From assembly GCF_005144715.1 (NCBI RefSeq), contig NZ_SWKR01000001.1, positions 1 through 64,000 on the forward strand: a DNA stretch of 64,000 nucleotides, in the 5' to 3' direction. A program made the position numbers and the translations under genes. The DNA is from Sphingomonas baiyangensis (lineage in GTDB: Bacteria; Pseudomonadota; Alphaproteobacteria; Sphingomonadales; Sphingomonadaceae). Below the pieces are notes generated by a model. The model did no database searches and was not told the origin of the DNA. It saw nothing but the letters and a program-made list of their open reading frames with translations. Positions 35,001 through 43,934 of the stretch are shown in pieces (positions within the stretch are counted from its first letter, which is position 1; each line of letters opens with the position of its first letter).

Positions 35001-35267
35001 AACCGCAGCCGGCAGGACCCGCTCAACTATCCGATCATGCTCAACGACAAGCTCGCCGGGCTGATCGGTGCGGTCGAGAGCGCCGAGGCGCGGCCGACCG
35101 CGCAGAGCGTGGAGACGTTCGATCGGCTGGCGGCCGAACTGGACCGCGAACTCGCGGCGCTCGACGGCGTGATCGGTACCGAGCTGCCCCGGCTCAACGC
35201 GCAGGTGCGCCAGACCGGCGGGCGGGAAATCGTCCGCCGGCCATTGGCGGTTTCCGACAAGCCCTGA
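32097..35267 (+). CDS. Large secreted BNR/VPS10-type beta-propeller protein
   Basis: 1,056 residues with a signal peptide (ALIGWLLASTAAFAQ). Residues about 45-780 hold many Asp-box/BNR repeats (GLWKTTDSGTTW, GVWKTVDAGKTW, GVFKTTDGGANW, LFRSTDGGASW, VYVSDDAGASWR, VLKTTDYGRSW), giving sortilin/VPS10-like ten-bladed or paired propellers. After an acidic linker (DDEEDEDPNKP, about 822) come an Ig-like part and a helical tail. Often annotated glycosyl hydrolase, but the Asp boxes are structural and no sialidase catalytic set (Arg triad, Tyr/Glu) is seen, so no enzyme activity is claimed. TonB- or protease-linked homologues occur in many sphingomonads. 220 bp before it hold nothing recognisable. 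Confidence 0.85.
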   Translation: MRRMVGRAALIGWLLASTAAFAQDDKGDTSASTAIEDAAPPEDEQAFFTALSWRNIGPNRGGRSISAAGSVRRPHEYYFTAAGGGLWKTTDSGTTWKPVTDKQLDTAAVGAVAVCEANPDVVYLTTGETQLRGNILPGNGVWKTVDAGKTWKKVGLAAVHNFSRVRVHPTDCDTAYVGGFGHYGEPNPERGVFKTTDGGANWNKVLYRDTRTGAVDISIDPNNPQTLYAAMWEAWRKPWGMSSGGPGSGLFRSTDGGASWTELTRAPGMPQAGLIGKIGVSVSPVDARRVYAIVEHETEGGVYVSDDAGASWRRTNDSRDLRQRAFYYSRLVADPKVKDRVYILNVEFYRSDDAGKTVTKIKTPHSDNHDLWIAADDNMRMIQANDGGANVSVNAGESWTRQNYPTAQMYRVGISHHFPYFACGGQQDNSTICVPSDDWKHVNVLGGLYGFAAGGGESGYVTNDPRNPDIFYSGSYGGTLDRYDHASGQERRINVLPDNPMGYSAGDIAERFQWTFPIVFDPHDPASLYVTSQHVWRTRDEGQSWQKISPDLTRADPATLGPSGGPITLDQTGVETYATVFALAPSRRERGVIWAGSDDGLVHLTRDGGASWANVTPSGLPANTKITTIEDSPHAAGTAYLTGHRFLLGDSKPYVLKTTDYGRSWSPIAANVPADEMARSIREDTVRPGLLYLGTERGVWVSFDAGGRWNKLQRELPAVQVSDLAVAGNDLVIATHGRSFWVMDNIDVLRQLGSGNDRRQRLFTPGAAVRGVDKGVAIDYFLPARPDTLSLEVLDAEGKLVHRFAGSLAEPKKAQDDEEDEDPNKPRPAPTATMKAGLNRFTWDMRYPGFTSFPGMILWTSRNKGVLAPPGRYQARLTVDGKAQTQPFEIRTDPRVTGVTPADLAARFDLASRVSARVSQANEAVLLIRGLKQQTAAAAAKADPALRTALAAFDARLSAIEGRLYQVRNRSRQDPLNYPIMLNDKLAGLIGAVESAEARPTAQSVETFDRLAAELDRELAALDGVIGTELPRLNAQVRQTGGREIVRRPLAVSDKP

Positions 35268-35475
35268 CCGCCCGGCCGCAGCAGGTCGCCGCCGCCATCG
35301 CGGCGGCGCCTCCGGCGCGCGAGTGCCGGTATGCCAAACGTGCGGAGAAACTGCGCCCGACGAGCGCATCGGTATCGCCTGCACGCGCTCGGCCATACCG
35401 CCAGCACCGACTAGTCGACTTGGCAGCAGCGCACAGCACCACCATCAAATTAGAACAAAATCAAAAGCTGTGAAA

Positions 35476-35551
35476 TGGTGCCGCCTACAGGACTCGAACC
35501 TGTGACCCCCGCATTACGAATGCGATGCTCTACCAACTGAGCTAAGGCGGC
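35476..35551 (-). tRNA. tRNA-Thr (anticodon CGU)
   Basis: 76 nt including an encoded CCA. Acceptor GCCGCCT pairs with the 3' side ending AGGCGGC, discriminator A; D-arm with GCTC/GAGC; anticodon loop TTCGTAA gives CGU, reading ACG; T-loop TTCGAGT. All arms close on the minus strand. The flanking 35 bp on its 3' side are markedly AT-rich. Confidence 0.95.
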
Positions 35552-35722
35552 GCAGCGCGGGCGTGCCGCGTGCGGAGGCGGCGCTTAGCAGGCGGCTTGC
35601 GGGCTGGCAAGGCGCGAGATTGAGCGGGGCGTAATCGCCGACCGCTTTACGCATCGTTTACCACGCAGCGTGCACAAGCGGCATCACCGGGGCCGCGTTC
35701 GGCCCGCGTTGGGGACAGGCGC

Positions 35723-37012
35723 ATGAATATGGTTCGCGGCGAGGATGATCGGTTCGGCGGCACCGGCGGCGCCGATGCCGGACGCGGCGACGATCGCGGT
35801 CGCCGCCCGCTCGACATCGGCACCGATGAGCGGCGGATGCACGTCCGCGCCTATAATCACTGGGTTTCGCTGCTGCACGGACGCGCCTATCCCTCGATCG
35901 AGGATCTCGATCCCGCCAATATAGCCGATTTCGGATCGAACAGCGTGCTGCTCGATTTCTCGCGCGGCATCGAGGATCCGACGATCCAGTATCTGGGCCG
36001 CGCGCTGCGCGAGGAGTGCGGCGTCGAATCGGGCATCACGCAGATCAGCCAGGTGCCCAGTCGCTCGCTGCTGTCGCGCCTCACCGACCATTATCTCCAG
36101 ATCATCGCCAATCGCGCGCCGATCGGCTTCGAGGCCGAGTTCGTCAGCCAGCGCGGCCACAACACCATGTATCGCGGCATCCTGATGCCCTTCTCGTCCG
36201 ACGAGGACACGATCGACTTCATCTACGGGGTCATCAACTGGAAGGAGATGGTCGACGCCGAGACGCAGGCGCGCCTCAATGCAGAGATCGAGGCGGCGCG
36301 GCGCGAGCTTCCGCGCCCGCAGGCGGCGCACCATGCCTGGGCCGACGGACCAAGCGCCGGGTTCGACGAGGCGCCGGCAACGTCGGCACCCGAACCCGCC
36401 GCCGACACGCCGCCCGGCGCCGATGCGGCGATCTGGGACCATCTCGACCATGCACGCGCCTGCGCTGCCGAAATGGCCGAGAGCGACGGCCGCTCGCGCG
36501 CCGCGCTCTATCGCACGCTCGATCGCGCCTATCGCTTCGCCGAGGCGGCGGCCGCCGATCCCGCAGGCTATGCCGAGCTGCTCGCCGATGCCGGCGTCAA
36601 GCCGCAGGCGCGCGCGCCGATGACGCCGATCGTCAAGCTCGTCTTCGGCATCGGCTACGACAAGCGCCGCGTCACCGAGTTCGCGACGGTGCTGACGCAT
36701 GCCCGCCGCAACGGCGTGGCGGCGCCCGAGTTCGCCGATTTCCTCGATCGCGCCGAAGGCGGCATCAAGGGCGTGGTCGCCGCCGAGCGTGCCGCGCGTC
36801 GCCCCGCTGCCGATACCGGCGCCACGCTTGCCGATGCGGCCAAGCGCCTGCGCGAACGCGCCGCGCTCGCCAGCCTGCCGATCGCGGCGGGCGACGACGA
36901 GTTCGTGCTGCTGCTGGCGCGCGCGAACATCGACGGCATGCTCGATATCGTCGCCACGCTCGACGGCGACCGCGCGATGACCGAGCGCGCGGTCCGCAGG
37001 GCGGCGCGCTGA
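35723..37012 (+). CDS. PAS-domain protein, conserved upstream of NAD-GDH
   Basis: 429 residues. An N-terminal PAS-like domain (about 45-175; YNHWVSLLHGRAYPSIEDLD, then VLLDFSRGIEDPTIQYLGR, FEAEFVSQRGHNTMYRGILM and DFIYGVINWKEM), an Ala/Pro-rich linker, and a long helical C-terminal half. No kinase, cyclase or HTH domain is attached, so it is a sensor or scaffold of unknown output. The ATG follows GGGGACAGGCGC. It is 79 bp upstream of the NAD-GDH gene in the same direction. Confidence 0.8.
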   Translation: MNMVRGEDDRFGGTGGADAGRGDDRGRRPLDIGTDERRMHVRAYNHWVSLLHGRAYPSIEDLDPANIADFGSNSVLLDFSRGIEDPTIQYLGRALREECGVESGITQISQVPSRSLLSRLTDHYLQIIANRAPIGFEAEFVSQRGHNTMYRGILMPFSSDEDTIDFIYGVINWKEMVDAETQARLNAEIEAARRELPRPQAAHHAWADGPSAGFDEAPATSAPEPAADTPPGADAAIWDHLDHARACAAEMAESDGRSRAALYRTLDRAYRFAEAAAADPAGYAELLADAGVKPQARAPMTPIVKLVFGIGYDKRRVTEFATVLTHARRNGVAAPEFADFLDRAEGGIKGVVAAERAARRPAADTGATLADAAKRLRERAALASLPIAAGDDEFVLLLARANIDGMLDIVATLDGDRAMTERAVRRAAR

Positions 37013-37091
37013 CGCGCTCGCGCGTCGCTTCGCCACCGCCAAGCGTCGACGGCGCTTGAGCCATGCGCCAACCCGGCGCATAGGCGGGCAT

Positions 37092-40000
37092 ATGTCGAAG
37101 AAACAATCGAACAATGCCGAAAAGGCAATCGCCGCGTTGCTGTTCGAAGGCGCGCTGCCGGGAGAGACCGAAGGACTGGACAAGGCCGAGCGCGGCGAGA
37201 TCGCGCGCTTCGTCGCCGAGGCTGCCGCCGTGCGGCCGCCGGGCAAGGCGGTATCGGCGATCGCGACCTTCGCCGATGGCGAGCGGCGGCGGATGCGGCT
37301 GGCGGTCATCAACGACGACATGCCCTTCCTCGTCGATTCGATCGCCGCGACGGTGGCGGCGCACGACGTCCAGATCGACCGCATCATCCATCCGGTAATC
37401 GGCGTGCGGCGCGATGCCGAAGGCGCGATCGAGGCGATCGACGCAGCCGCCACGCCCGAATCGATGATCTATCTCGAGCTTGACCGCATCGACGCGCGCG
37501 ATCGCCGCGCGCTGCTCGCCGAGATCGAGCGCAACCTCGCGCATGTCCGCCACGCCGTCGCCGACTGGCCGGCGTTGCAGGCCGCGCTCGGCGCCGATGC
37601 CGATGCGATCGAGGACGACGAGGGCGCGGCGCTGCTGCGCTGGTTCCTCGACCGCAACATGACGCTGCTCGGCCATGAGCGCTGGCTGCGCGACGGCACC
37701 ACGAGCGACCGGCTGGGCATCGCGCGCGCCACCTTCGACGTGCCGCTGCTGGCCCCCGCCTCGCGCGAGCTCGCGATCGAATGGTTCGAGCGCGGCAATG
37801 CGGCGCCGTTGCTGCTCAAGTCCAACTGCATCGCCACCGTCCACCGCCGCGTGCCGCTCGATCTGGTGCTGGTGCCGATCCGCGAGGGCGGCAAGGTCGT
37901 GGGCCTCTCGCTGCACGCGGGCCTTTGGACCTCGGCGGCGCTCAACGCCGCGCCCGGCGACGTGCCGCGGCTGCGCGCCAACATGGCCGCCCTGTCGCAC
38001 AAGTTCGGCTTCGATCCCAAGGGCCATACCGGCAAGGCGATGGCGCATGCGCTCACCGCGCTGCCCAACGACCTCACCGCCGCTTTCCCGGTCGAGGCGA
38101 TCGAGGCGCTGGCGCTCACCGCCATGTCGCTCGCCGACCGCCCGCGGCCCAAGCTTGTGCTCGTCAAGAGCGCGCTCGGCCGGCACCTCTATGCCTTTGT
38201 CTGGATGCCGCGCGACGAGGTGTCGACCGGCCGGCGCGAGGCGATCGGCGCGATGCTCACCGAGGCGGCGAATGCCAGCCTGCTCAACTGGTCGATCGAG
38301 CTCGAGGACGGCGAGGTCGCGCTCATCCGCTACATGCTCGATCTGCGCGGCGAAGGGCGCATGCCCGATGCCGCCGCGCTCGACCGGCGGCTCGAGCGCA
38401 TGGTGCGCGGCTGGAATCCCGCGGTCGAGGCGGCGCTCACCGAGCTTGCCGGCGCGCGCGCGACGCGGCTGACGCTGCGCTACGCCGCCACCTTCCCCGC
38501 CAACTACCGCACCACCTACGGCCCCGACGAGGCCGCGCACGACACGCTGCGGCTGGCGGCGATCGAGGACGAGACGCAGCGCCAGGTACGGATCATCGCC
38601 GACGACGATCCCGACGACAATTTCTTCCGCATCAAGATCTATCGCGAGGGCGGCACGCTGCCCTTGTCCGACGCGGTGCCCGTGCTCGAGAATTTCGGTT
38701 TTCGCGTGATCGAGGAAGTGCCGACCGAGCTGATCGACGAGACGCGACCCGTCATCCACGACTTTCTCGTCGAAACGCCGGGCGCGCCCGATGCCGAGCG
38801 CAATCTCGATCGCCCGATGGTCGAGGATGCGATCCGCGCGGTGCTCGAGAACCGCGCCGAGAACGACGCGTTCAACCGCCTGATCGTCGAGAACGGCGTC
38901 GCGCCGCGCTCGGTGGTGCTGCTGCGCGCATGGTTCCGCTATCTGCGCCAGACGGGCATGGCTTATGGCCTGCAGACGGTGGTCGATGCGCTGCGTCGCG
39001 CACCCAAGGTGGCGACCGCGCTGATCGCGCGGTTCGAGGCGGCGCATGATCCCTCACGCGATCGCGCCAAGGCCGACGCCGAGGTCGAGAAGGCGGCGAA
39101 GGCGATCGATGCTGGGCTCGAAAAGGTTTCGGCGATCGACGACGATCGCATCCTGCGCGCGCTGTCAGGCGTCGTAGCCGCGACGCTGCGCACCAACGCC
39201 TTCGCGCCCGCCGCAAACGAGGCATTGGCGTTCAAGCTCGATTCGGCGCGCGTGCCGGGGCTGCCGCAGCCCCTGCCGTGGCGCGAGGTGTTCGTCTATT
39301 CGCCGCGCGTCGAGGGCATCCATCTGCGCGCCGGCCCGGTCGCGCGCGGAGGCCTGCGCTGGTCCGACCGGCGCGACGATTTCCGCACCGAGATCCTCGG
39401 CCTGATGAAGGCGCAGCGCGTGAAGAACGCGGTGATCGTGCCGACGGGTGCCAAGGGCGGCTTCTATCCCAAGCAGCTCCCCTCCCCCGCCAATCGCGAC
39501 GCCTGGCTCGCCGAGGGCACCGAGAGCTACCGCATTTTCATCCGCTCGCTGCTGTCGATTACCGACAACATCGTCGAGGGCGCGGTGGTGCATCCCGATC
39601 AGGTCGTGGTGCATGACGGCGAGGACCCTTATTTCGTCGTCGCCGCCGACAAGGGCACCGCGACGTTCAGCGATGTCGCCAATGCGCTGGCGCAGGAGCG
39701 CGGCTTCTGGCTGGGCGACGCCTTCGCGAGCGGCGGGTCGAAGGGCTACGACCACAAGGCGATGGGCATCACCGCCAAGGGCGCCTGGGTGTCGGTGCAG
39801 CGCCACTTCGCCGAACAGGGCGTCGACGTGCAGACCGACAGCATCGACGTCGTCGGCTGCGGCGACATGTCGGGCGACGTGTTCGGCAACGGCATGCTGC
39901 TGTCGAAGGCGATCCGCCTCAAGGCGGCGTTCGACCACCGCCACATCTTCCTCGACCCCGCGCCCGATCCCGCCGCAAGCTGGGACGAGCGCGACCGGCT

Positions 40001-41720
40001 GTTCGCGCTGCCGCGATCGAGCTGGGCCGATTATGACCCGGCGCTCATCTCGAAGGGCGGCGGCGTGTTCGCGCGCAGCGAGAAGACGATCAAGCTCACG
40101 AAGCAGGTGCGCGAGATGCTCGGCGTCGAGGATGCGCAGCTCGAACCATCGGCGCTGATCCAGGCGATCCTGAAGGCGCCCGTCGACCTCATCTGGTTCG
40201 GCGGCATCGGCACCTATGTGAAGGCCGCCTCCGAAGGCCATTCGGATGTCGGCGATCCGGCGAACGATCGCACGCGCGTCAACGCCGAGCAGCTGCGCGC
40301 CCGCGCGATCGGCGAGGGCGCCAATCTGGGCGTGACGCAGGCGGCGCGCATCGCGTTCGCCGCGCGCGGCGGACGCATCAATACCGACTTCATCGACAAT
40401 TCGGCCGGCGTCGACTGCTCGGACAACGAGGTCAACATCAAGATCGCGCTCAACCGCGAAGTGACCGAAGGCCGCCTCAAGCTCGACAAGCGCGACGCGC
40501 TGCTCGAATCGATGACCGACGAGGTCGCGCACCTCGTGCTCGAGGACAACCGCCTCCAGACGCTGGCGCTGTCGTTCATGGAGAGCGACGGTGCGGTCGC
40601 GGTGCCGAGCTATCTGCGCGTGATCGAGATACTCGAGGCCTCGGGCCGGCTCGACCGCACGGTCGAGGGGCTGGGCACCAACGAGGATCTGCTGCGCCTC
40701 GCGCAGGACGGCCGCGGCCTCACGCGGCCCGAGCTCGCGGTGCTGCTCGCCACCGCCAAGCTGGCGTTGCAGGACGCGATCGAGGATGCGCCGCTCGCCA
40801 CCGATCCCGAGACCGAGGGCGATCTGATGGCCGCCTTCCCGCGCCCGATGCAGAAGAAGTTCGCCGATGCGATCCGCGAGCATCGCCTGCGCGGCGAGAT
40901 CGTCGCGACCAAGCTCGCCAACCGCATCGTCAACCGGCTGGGCGTGCTGCATCCCTTCGAGCTTGCCGAGGAGGAAGGCGCTGCGATGGCCGACATCGCC
41001 GCGATGTTCGTGGTCGCCGAGCGGTTGTTCGGCCTGCCCGCCTTGTGGGAGGAAATCGAGAACGCGGCGATCCCCGAAGCGGCGCGCATCGCGCTGCTTG
41101 ACGAAGTGGCGGTCGCCGCGCGTTCGCAGATCGCCGATCTGCTGCGCACCGCGCCGAGCGGCGCCTCGCCCGCCGATGTGATCGCGCGGCTGAAGCCCGG
41201 TATCGACAGCCTCGACAAGAAGACGCGCGAACTGCTGCTCGAGGAAGCGAGCGCGCAGAGTGACCGCATCGCCGCCAAGCTCGAAGCATCGGGCGCGCCG
41301 CGCGCGCTGGTGAAGAAGGTAGTGCGCATCTTCGAGCTCGACGGCGCCGTCGGCCTCGCCGATCTCGGCTCGCGCCTCGGTATCGAGGAAGCCGTGCTCA
41401 CGCGCGCCTTCACGCGCCTTGGCCATGCGCTGGGGCTCGACTGGGCGCAGGCCAATGCCGCGCGCGTCTCGTCGGGCGATCCGTGGGAGCGGCTGCTGAT
41501 CGCCGGCCTCGCGCGCGATTTCCAGCAGTTGCGGCTCGATTTCCTCGCGCGGCATGGCAATTCGGACCCGCAGGAAGCCGTCGAGCGCTGGCTCGATGCC
41601 AATGCGCCGCGCGTCGAGCAGTTCGCCAAGCTGATCCAGCGCGCGCGCCGTGCGCCAACGCCCAACGCGGCGATGCTGGCACAGATCGCCGGGCAGGCTC
41701 GCGTGCTACTGGCGCGGTGA
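37092..41720 (+). CDS. gdhB: NAD-specific glutamate dehydrogenase, large (180-kDa) type
   Basis: 1,542 residues, the usual size for the L_180 GDH family (EC 1.4.1.2). A long N-terminal regulatory region (ACT-like) precedes the catalytic core: GGLRWSDRRDDFRTEILGLM, VPTGAKGGFYPKQ, DLIWFGGIGTYVKAA, GEGANLGVTQAARIAFA and NTDFIDNSAGVDCSDNEVN. It converts glutamate to 2-oxoglutarate and ammonium and is mainly catabolic. The ATG at 37092 is preceded by AGGCGGG. Codon use matches the neighbours. The symbol follows Pseudomonas/Sphingomonas usage. Confidence 0.95.
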   Translation: MSKKQSNNAEKAIAALLFEGALPGETEGLDKAERGEIARFVAEAAAVRPPGKAVSAIATFADGERRRMRLAVINDDMPFLVDSIAATVAAHDVQIDRIIHPVIGVRRDAEGAIEAIDAAATPESMIYLELDRIDARDRRALLAEIERNLAHVRHAVADWPALQAALGADADAIEDDEGAALLRWFLDRNMTLLGHERWLRDGTTSDRLGIARATFDVPLLAPASRELAIEWFERGNAAPLLLKSNCIATVHRRVPLDLVLVPIREGGKVVGLSLHAGLWTSAALNAAPGDVPRLRANMAALSHKFGFDPKGHTGKAMAHALTALPNDLTAAFPVEAIEALALTAMSLADRPRPKLVLVKSALGRHLYAFVWMPRDEVSTGRREAIGAMLTEAANASLLNWSIELEDGEVALIRYMLDLRGEGRMPDAAALDRRLERMVRGWNPAVEAALTELAGARATRLTLRYAATFPANYRTTYGPDEAAHDTLRLAAIEDETQRQVRIIADDDPDDNFFRIKIYREGGTLPLSDAVPVLENFGFRVIEEVPTELIDETRPVIHDFLVETPGAPDAERNLDRPMVEDAIRAVLENRAENDAFNRLIVENGVAPRSVVLLRAWFRYLRQTGMAYGLQTVVDALRRAPKVATALIARFEAAHDPSRDRAKADAEVEKAAKAIDAGLEKVSAIDDDRILRALSGVVAATLRTNAFAPAANEALAFKLDSARVPGLPQPLPWREVFVYSPRVEGIHLRAGPVARGGLRWSDRRDDFRTEILGLMKAQRVKNAVIVPTGAKGGFYPKQLPSPANRDAWLAEGTESYRIFIRSLLSITDNIVEGAVVHPDQVVVHDGEDPYFVVAADKGTATFSDVANALAQERGFWLGDAFASGGSKGYDHKAMGITAKGAWVSVQRHFAEQGVDVQTDSIDVVGCGDMSGDVFGNGMLLSKAIRLKAAFDHRHIFLDPAPDPAASWDERDRLFALPRSSWADYDPALISKGGGVFARSEKTIKLTKQVREMLGVEDAQLEPSALIQAILKAPVDLIWFGGIGTYVKAASEGHSDVGDPANDRTRVNAEQLRARAIGEGANLGVTQAARIAFAARGGRINTDFIDNSAGVDCSDNEVNIKIALNREVTEGRLKLDKRDALLESMTDEVAHLVLEDNRLQTLALSFMESDGAVAVPSYLRVIEILEASGRLDRTVEGLGTNEDLLRLAQDGRGLTRPELAVLLATAKLALQDAIEDAPLATDPETEGDLMAAFPRPMQKKFADAIREHRLRGEIVATKLANRIVNRLGVLHPFELAEEEGAAMADIAAMFVVAERLFGLPALWEEIENAAIPEAARIALLDEVAVAARSQIADLLRTAPSGASPADVIARLKPGIDSLDKKTRELLLEEASAQSDRIAAKLEASGAPRALVKKVVRIFELDGAVGLADLGSRLGIEEAVLTRAFTRLGHALGLDWAQANAARVSSGDPWERLLIAGLARDFQQLRLDFLARHGNSDPQEAVERWLDANAPRVEQFAKLIQRARRAPTPNAAMLAQIAGQARVLLAR

Positions 41721-41754
41721 GGGACCGCGGCGCGCAAGCGACCGCGAGCAGCCC

Positions 41755-43824
41755 CTAGCGCCGGGGGCGCGTAGCAGGCGGATGCATCCGCTCGAGGTTG
41801 AAACGCTCGTCGAATGCCAGGCCCGCCTGCCCGTCATGCGCCCAGCGCACGGTCGCGTTGAACATCTGGCCCTCGATCAGCTCGATCTGGACGGGGAATT
41901 GCGCGGCGCCTTCGGGAAAGGCGATGCCGTCGATCATCGCGCCCGTCGTCGATACGTTGCGGATGCGCACCTCGCCTGACTGGTCGCCCGCCTGCAACCG
42001 CGCCCAGCGCAGCGTCCGGATGCGCGGCGCGCGGCTGATGCGATAGCCACCGGGCTGCGCGAAGCCTTTGCGGCTGAGCGCCACCGCCGCCTCGGCGTCC
42101 ATCGGGCGACCATAGACATAGCCCTGGATGTGGCTGCACCCTAGCCCGCGGATCAGCTCGATCTCGTCCTGCACCTCGACGCCTTCGGCCGTCGTCTCCA
42201 TGTCGAGCGCGGCCGCGAGCGTCACGATCGCCTGAATGATCGCGGCGTTGCGGCTGCCGCTGATCGCCGCGCCGCGCACGAAGCTCTGGTCGATCTTGAT
42301 CTTGTCGAACGGCGCCTTGCGCAGATAGCCGAGCGACGAATAACCGGTGCCGAAATCATCGAGCGCCAGGCGCACGCCCAGCCGCTTGAGACTGGCGAAC
42401 ATCGCATCGGTCGACGCACTCTCGTTGAGGAAGACGCTTTCGGTGATCTCGAGCTCGAGCCGCTCGGGCGCGAGATTGCCCGCCGCCAGTGCGCGCGCGA
42501 CGACGGCGGGAAAGGCCGGGTTGGCGAACTGGATGGGCGAGACGTTCACCGCGACGCGCGCGTGATTCGCGAACTGGCGCGCCGCGGCGATGGCGGTATG
42601 CAGCACCCATTCGCCGATCGGCTCGATCAGGCCGCATTCCTCGGCGATCGGAATGAAATCGGCGGGCGAAACCGGCCCGCGCACCGGGTGCTGCCAGCGC
42701 ACCAGCGCCTCGTAGCCAACGATGCGCGCGTCGCCGGTGGCGACCACCGGCTGATAGACGACCTGCAACTCGCCGCGTTCGAGCGCGTGGCGCAGATCGT
42801 CCTCGAGCGCCTTTCGCGTCTGCGCGCCCTCGAGCATGTTCTCGTGATAGAAGCGGTGCACGCCGCGCCCATCGGCCTTGGCGGCATAGAGCGCGAGATC
42901 GGCGCTGCGCACCAGCGTTTCGGCGTCGTGCCCGTCTTCGGGCGCGATCGCCACGCCGATCGAACAGCCGATCGTCACCGACGATCCGGCAAGGAAATAG
43001 GGCTGCGAAAGCTGCGCGATGATCGTGCGCGCAAGCTCACCCAGCCGGTCGCGATTGCTTTCCTCGGGCAGCATCACCTGAAATTCGTCGCCGCCCAGCC
43101 GGCCGACCAGCCCGCTTTCGCCGACAACGCGCTGCAATCGCTGCGCCACCTGTTGCAGCAGCAGGTCGCCCACCTGATGGCCGAGCGTATCGTTGACCGC
43201 CTTGAACCGGTCGAGATCGAGCAGCAGCATCGAGATCGAACGATACGAACGCCGCGATTGCGCCAGCGTCTGGTCGAGCGAGAGGCGCATGCGCTGGCGG
43301 TTGGCGAGGCCGGTCAGCCCGTCGAACAGCGCCAGGCGTGTGATTTCGGCCTCCGAGCGGCGCTTCTCCGAAAGATCGCTGCCGCTGCCGGTGAAGCCCT
43401 GGAACTGGCCGAACGCATCGAGCCGGGGGCGCCCCGAGATCGACCAGCAGCGATCGGCGGCATCGCCCTGCGCGGCACGCACCGCATAGTCGGAAAAGGA
43501 TGTCCGCGCGGTAAAGTGGAAGGCAAGCGTCCGCTCGGTATCGGGGTTGTCGCCGTCCATCTGGAACAGCGCGGTGAGCGGCGCGCCCAGCGCAGGGCTG
43601 TCGGGCGTGCCGAGCGCTTGCGCGACCTTGGCCGACAGATAGGTCAGCCGGCCCGTGCGGTCGGTTTCCCAGAACCATCCCGCGCCATGTTCCTCGACAT
43701 GGCGCACGAGCCTGAGCGCCGTCTCGCCCGCGGCGGCGCGCACGGCCTCGTCGTCGCGCGCAGCGCTGCCGAACAGCCCGCGTACCGCCCCCAATTGCCG
43801 CTTGATCTCGAACCCTGGTGCCAC
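41755..43824 (-). CDS. PAS-GGDEF-EAL-PilZ cyclic-di-GMP protein
   Basis: 689 residues, no signal peptide or membrane segment. PAS domain (about 40-150), GGDEF domain (165-325) with intact Gly-Gly-Asp-Glu-Phe at 244-248, EAL domain (335-580) with Glu-Ala-Leu at 372-374, EITES and DDFGTGYSS all intact, then a PilZ-like domain (about 600-685; RIRNVSTTGAMIDG). The RxxD inhibition site five residues before GGDEF is absent. So both synthesis and hydrolysis of c-di-GMP are possible, with PilZ as an added sensor or output. The start is GTG 43824. Convergent with NAD-GDH and divergent from fumA. Confidence 0.92.
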   Translation of the reverse strand: MAPGFEIKRQLGAVRGLFGSAARDDEAVRAAAGETALRLVRHVEEHGAGWFWETDRTGRLTYLSAKVAQALGTPDSPALGAPLTALFQMDGDNPDTERTLAFHFTARTSFSDYAVRAAQGDAADRCWSISGRPRLDAFGQFQGFTGSGSDLSEKRRSEAEITRLALFDGLTGLANRQRMRLSLDQTLAQSRRSYRSISMLLLDLDRFKAVNDTLGHQVGDLLLQQVAQRLQRVVGESGLVGRLGGDEFQVMLPEESNRDRLGELARTIIAQLSQPYFLAGSSVTIGCSIGVAIAPEDGHDAETLVRSADLALYAAKADGRGVHRFYHENMLEGAQTRKALEDDLRHALERGELQVVYQPVVATGDARIVGYEALVRWQHPVRGPVSPADFIPIAEECGLIEPIGEWVLHTAIAAARQFANHARVAVNVSPIQFANPAFPAVVARALAAGNLAPERLELEITESVFLNESASTDAMFASLKRLGVRLALDDFGTGYSSLGYLRKAPFDKIKIDQSFVRGAAISGSRNAAIIQAIVTLAAALDMETTAEGVEVQDEIELIRGLGCSHIQGYVYGRPMDAEAAVALSRKGFAQPGGYRISRAPRIRTLRWARLQAGDQSGEVRIRNVSTTGAMIDGIAFPEGAAQFPVQIELIEGQMFNATVRWAHDGQAGLAFDERFNLERMHPPATRPRR

Positions 43825-43934
43825 CCGCCAATTCTAGCGGGCAATGCTTACCGATTTGCTGCGCGGGGCTTGGCCCAAACGGCGGCGCGCCCTATGCGAT
43901 CGCCAGCATTTTCCCTGCCTCGGACCCCTGCCCC

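Noticed and set aside
32097..35267. Glycosyl hydrolase (sialidase) function for the BNR-repeat protein
   Set aside because: Asp boxes are structural and no catalytic Arg triad or Tyr/Glu set was found.
35323..35505. Small frame with a zinc-ribbon-like CQTCGE and later Cys
   Set aside because: It starts with GTG without a ribosome site and its end (WCRLQDSNL) is the antisense of tRNA-Thr, a classic false protein.
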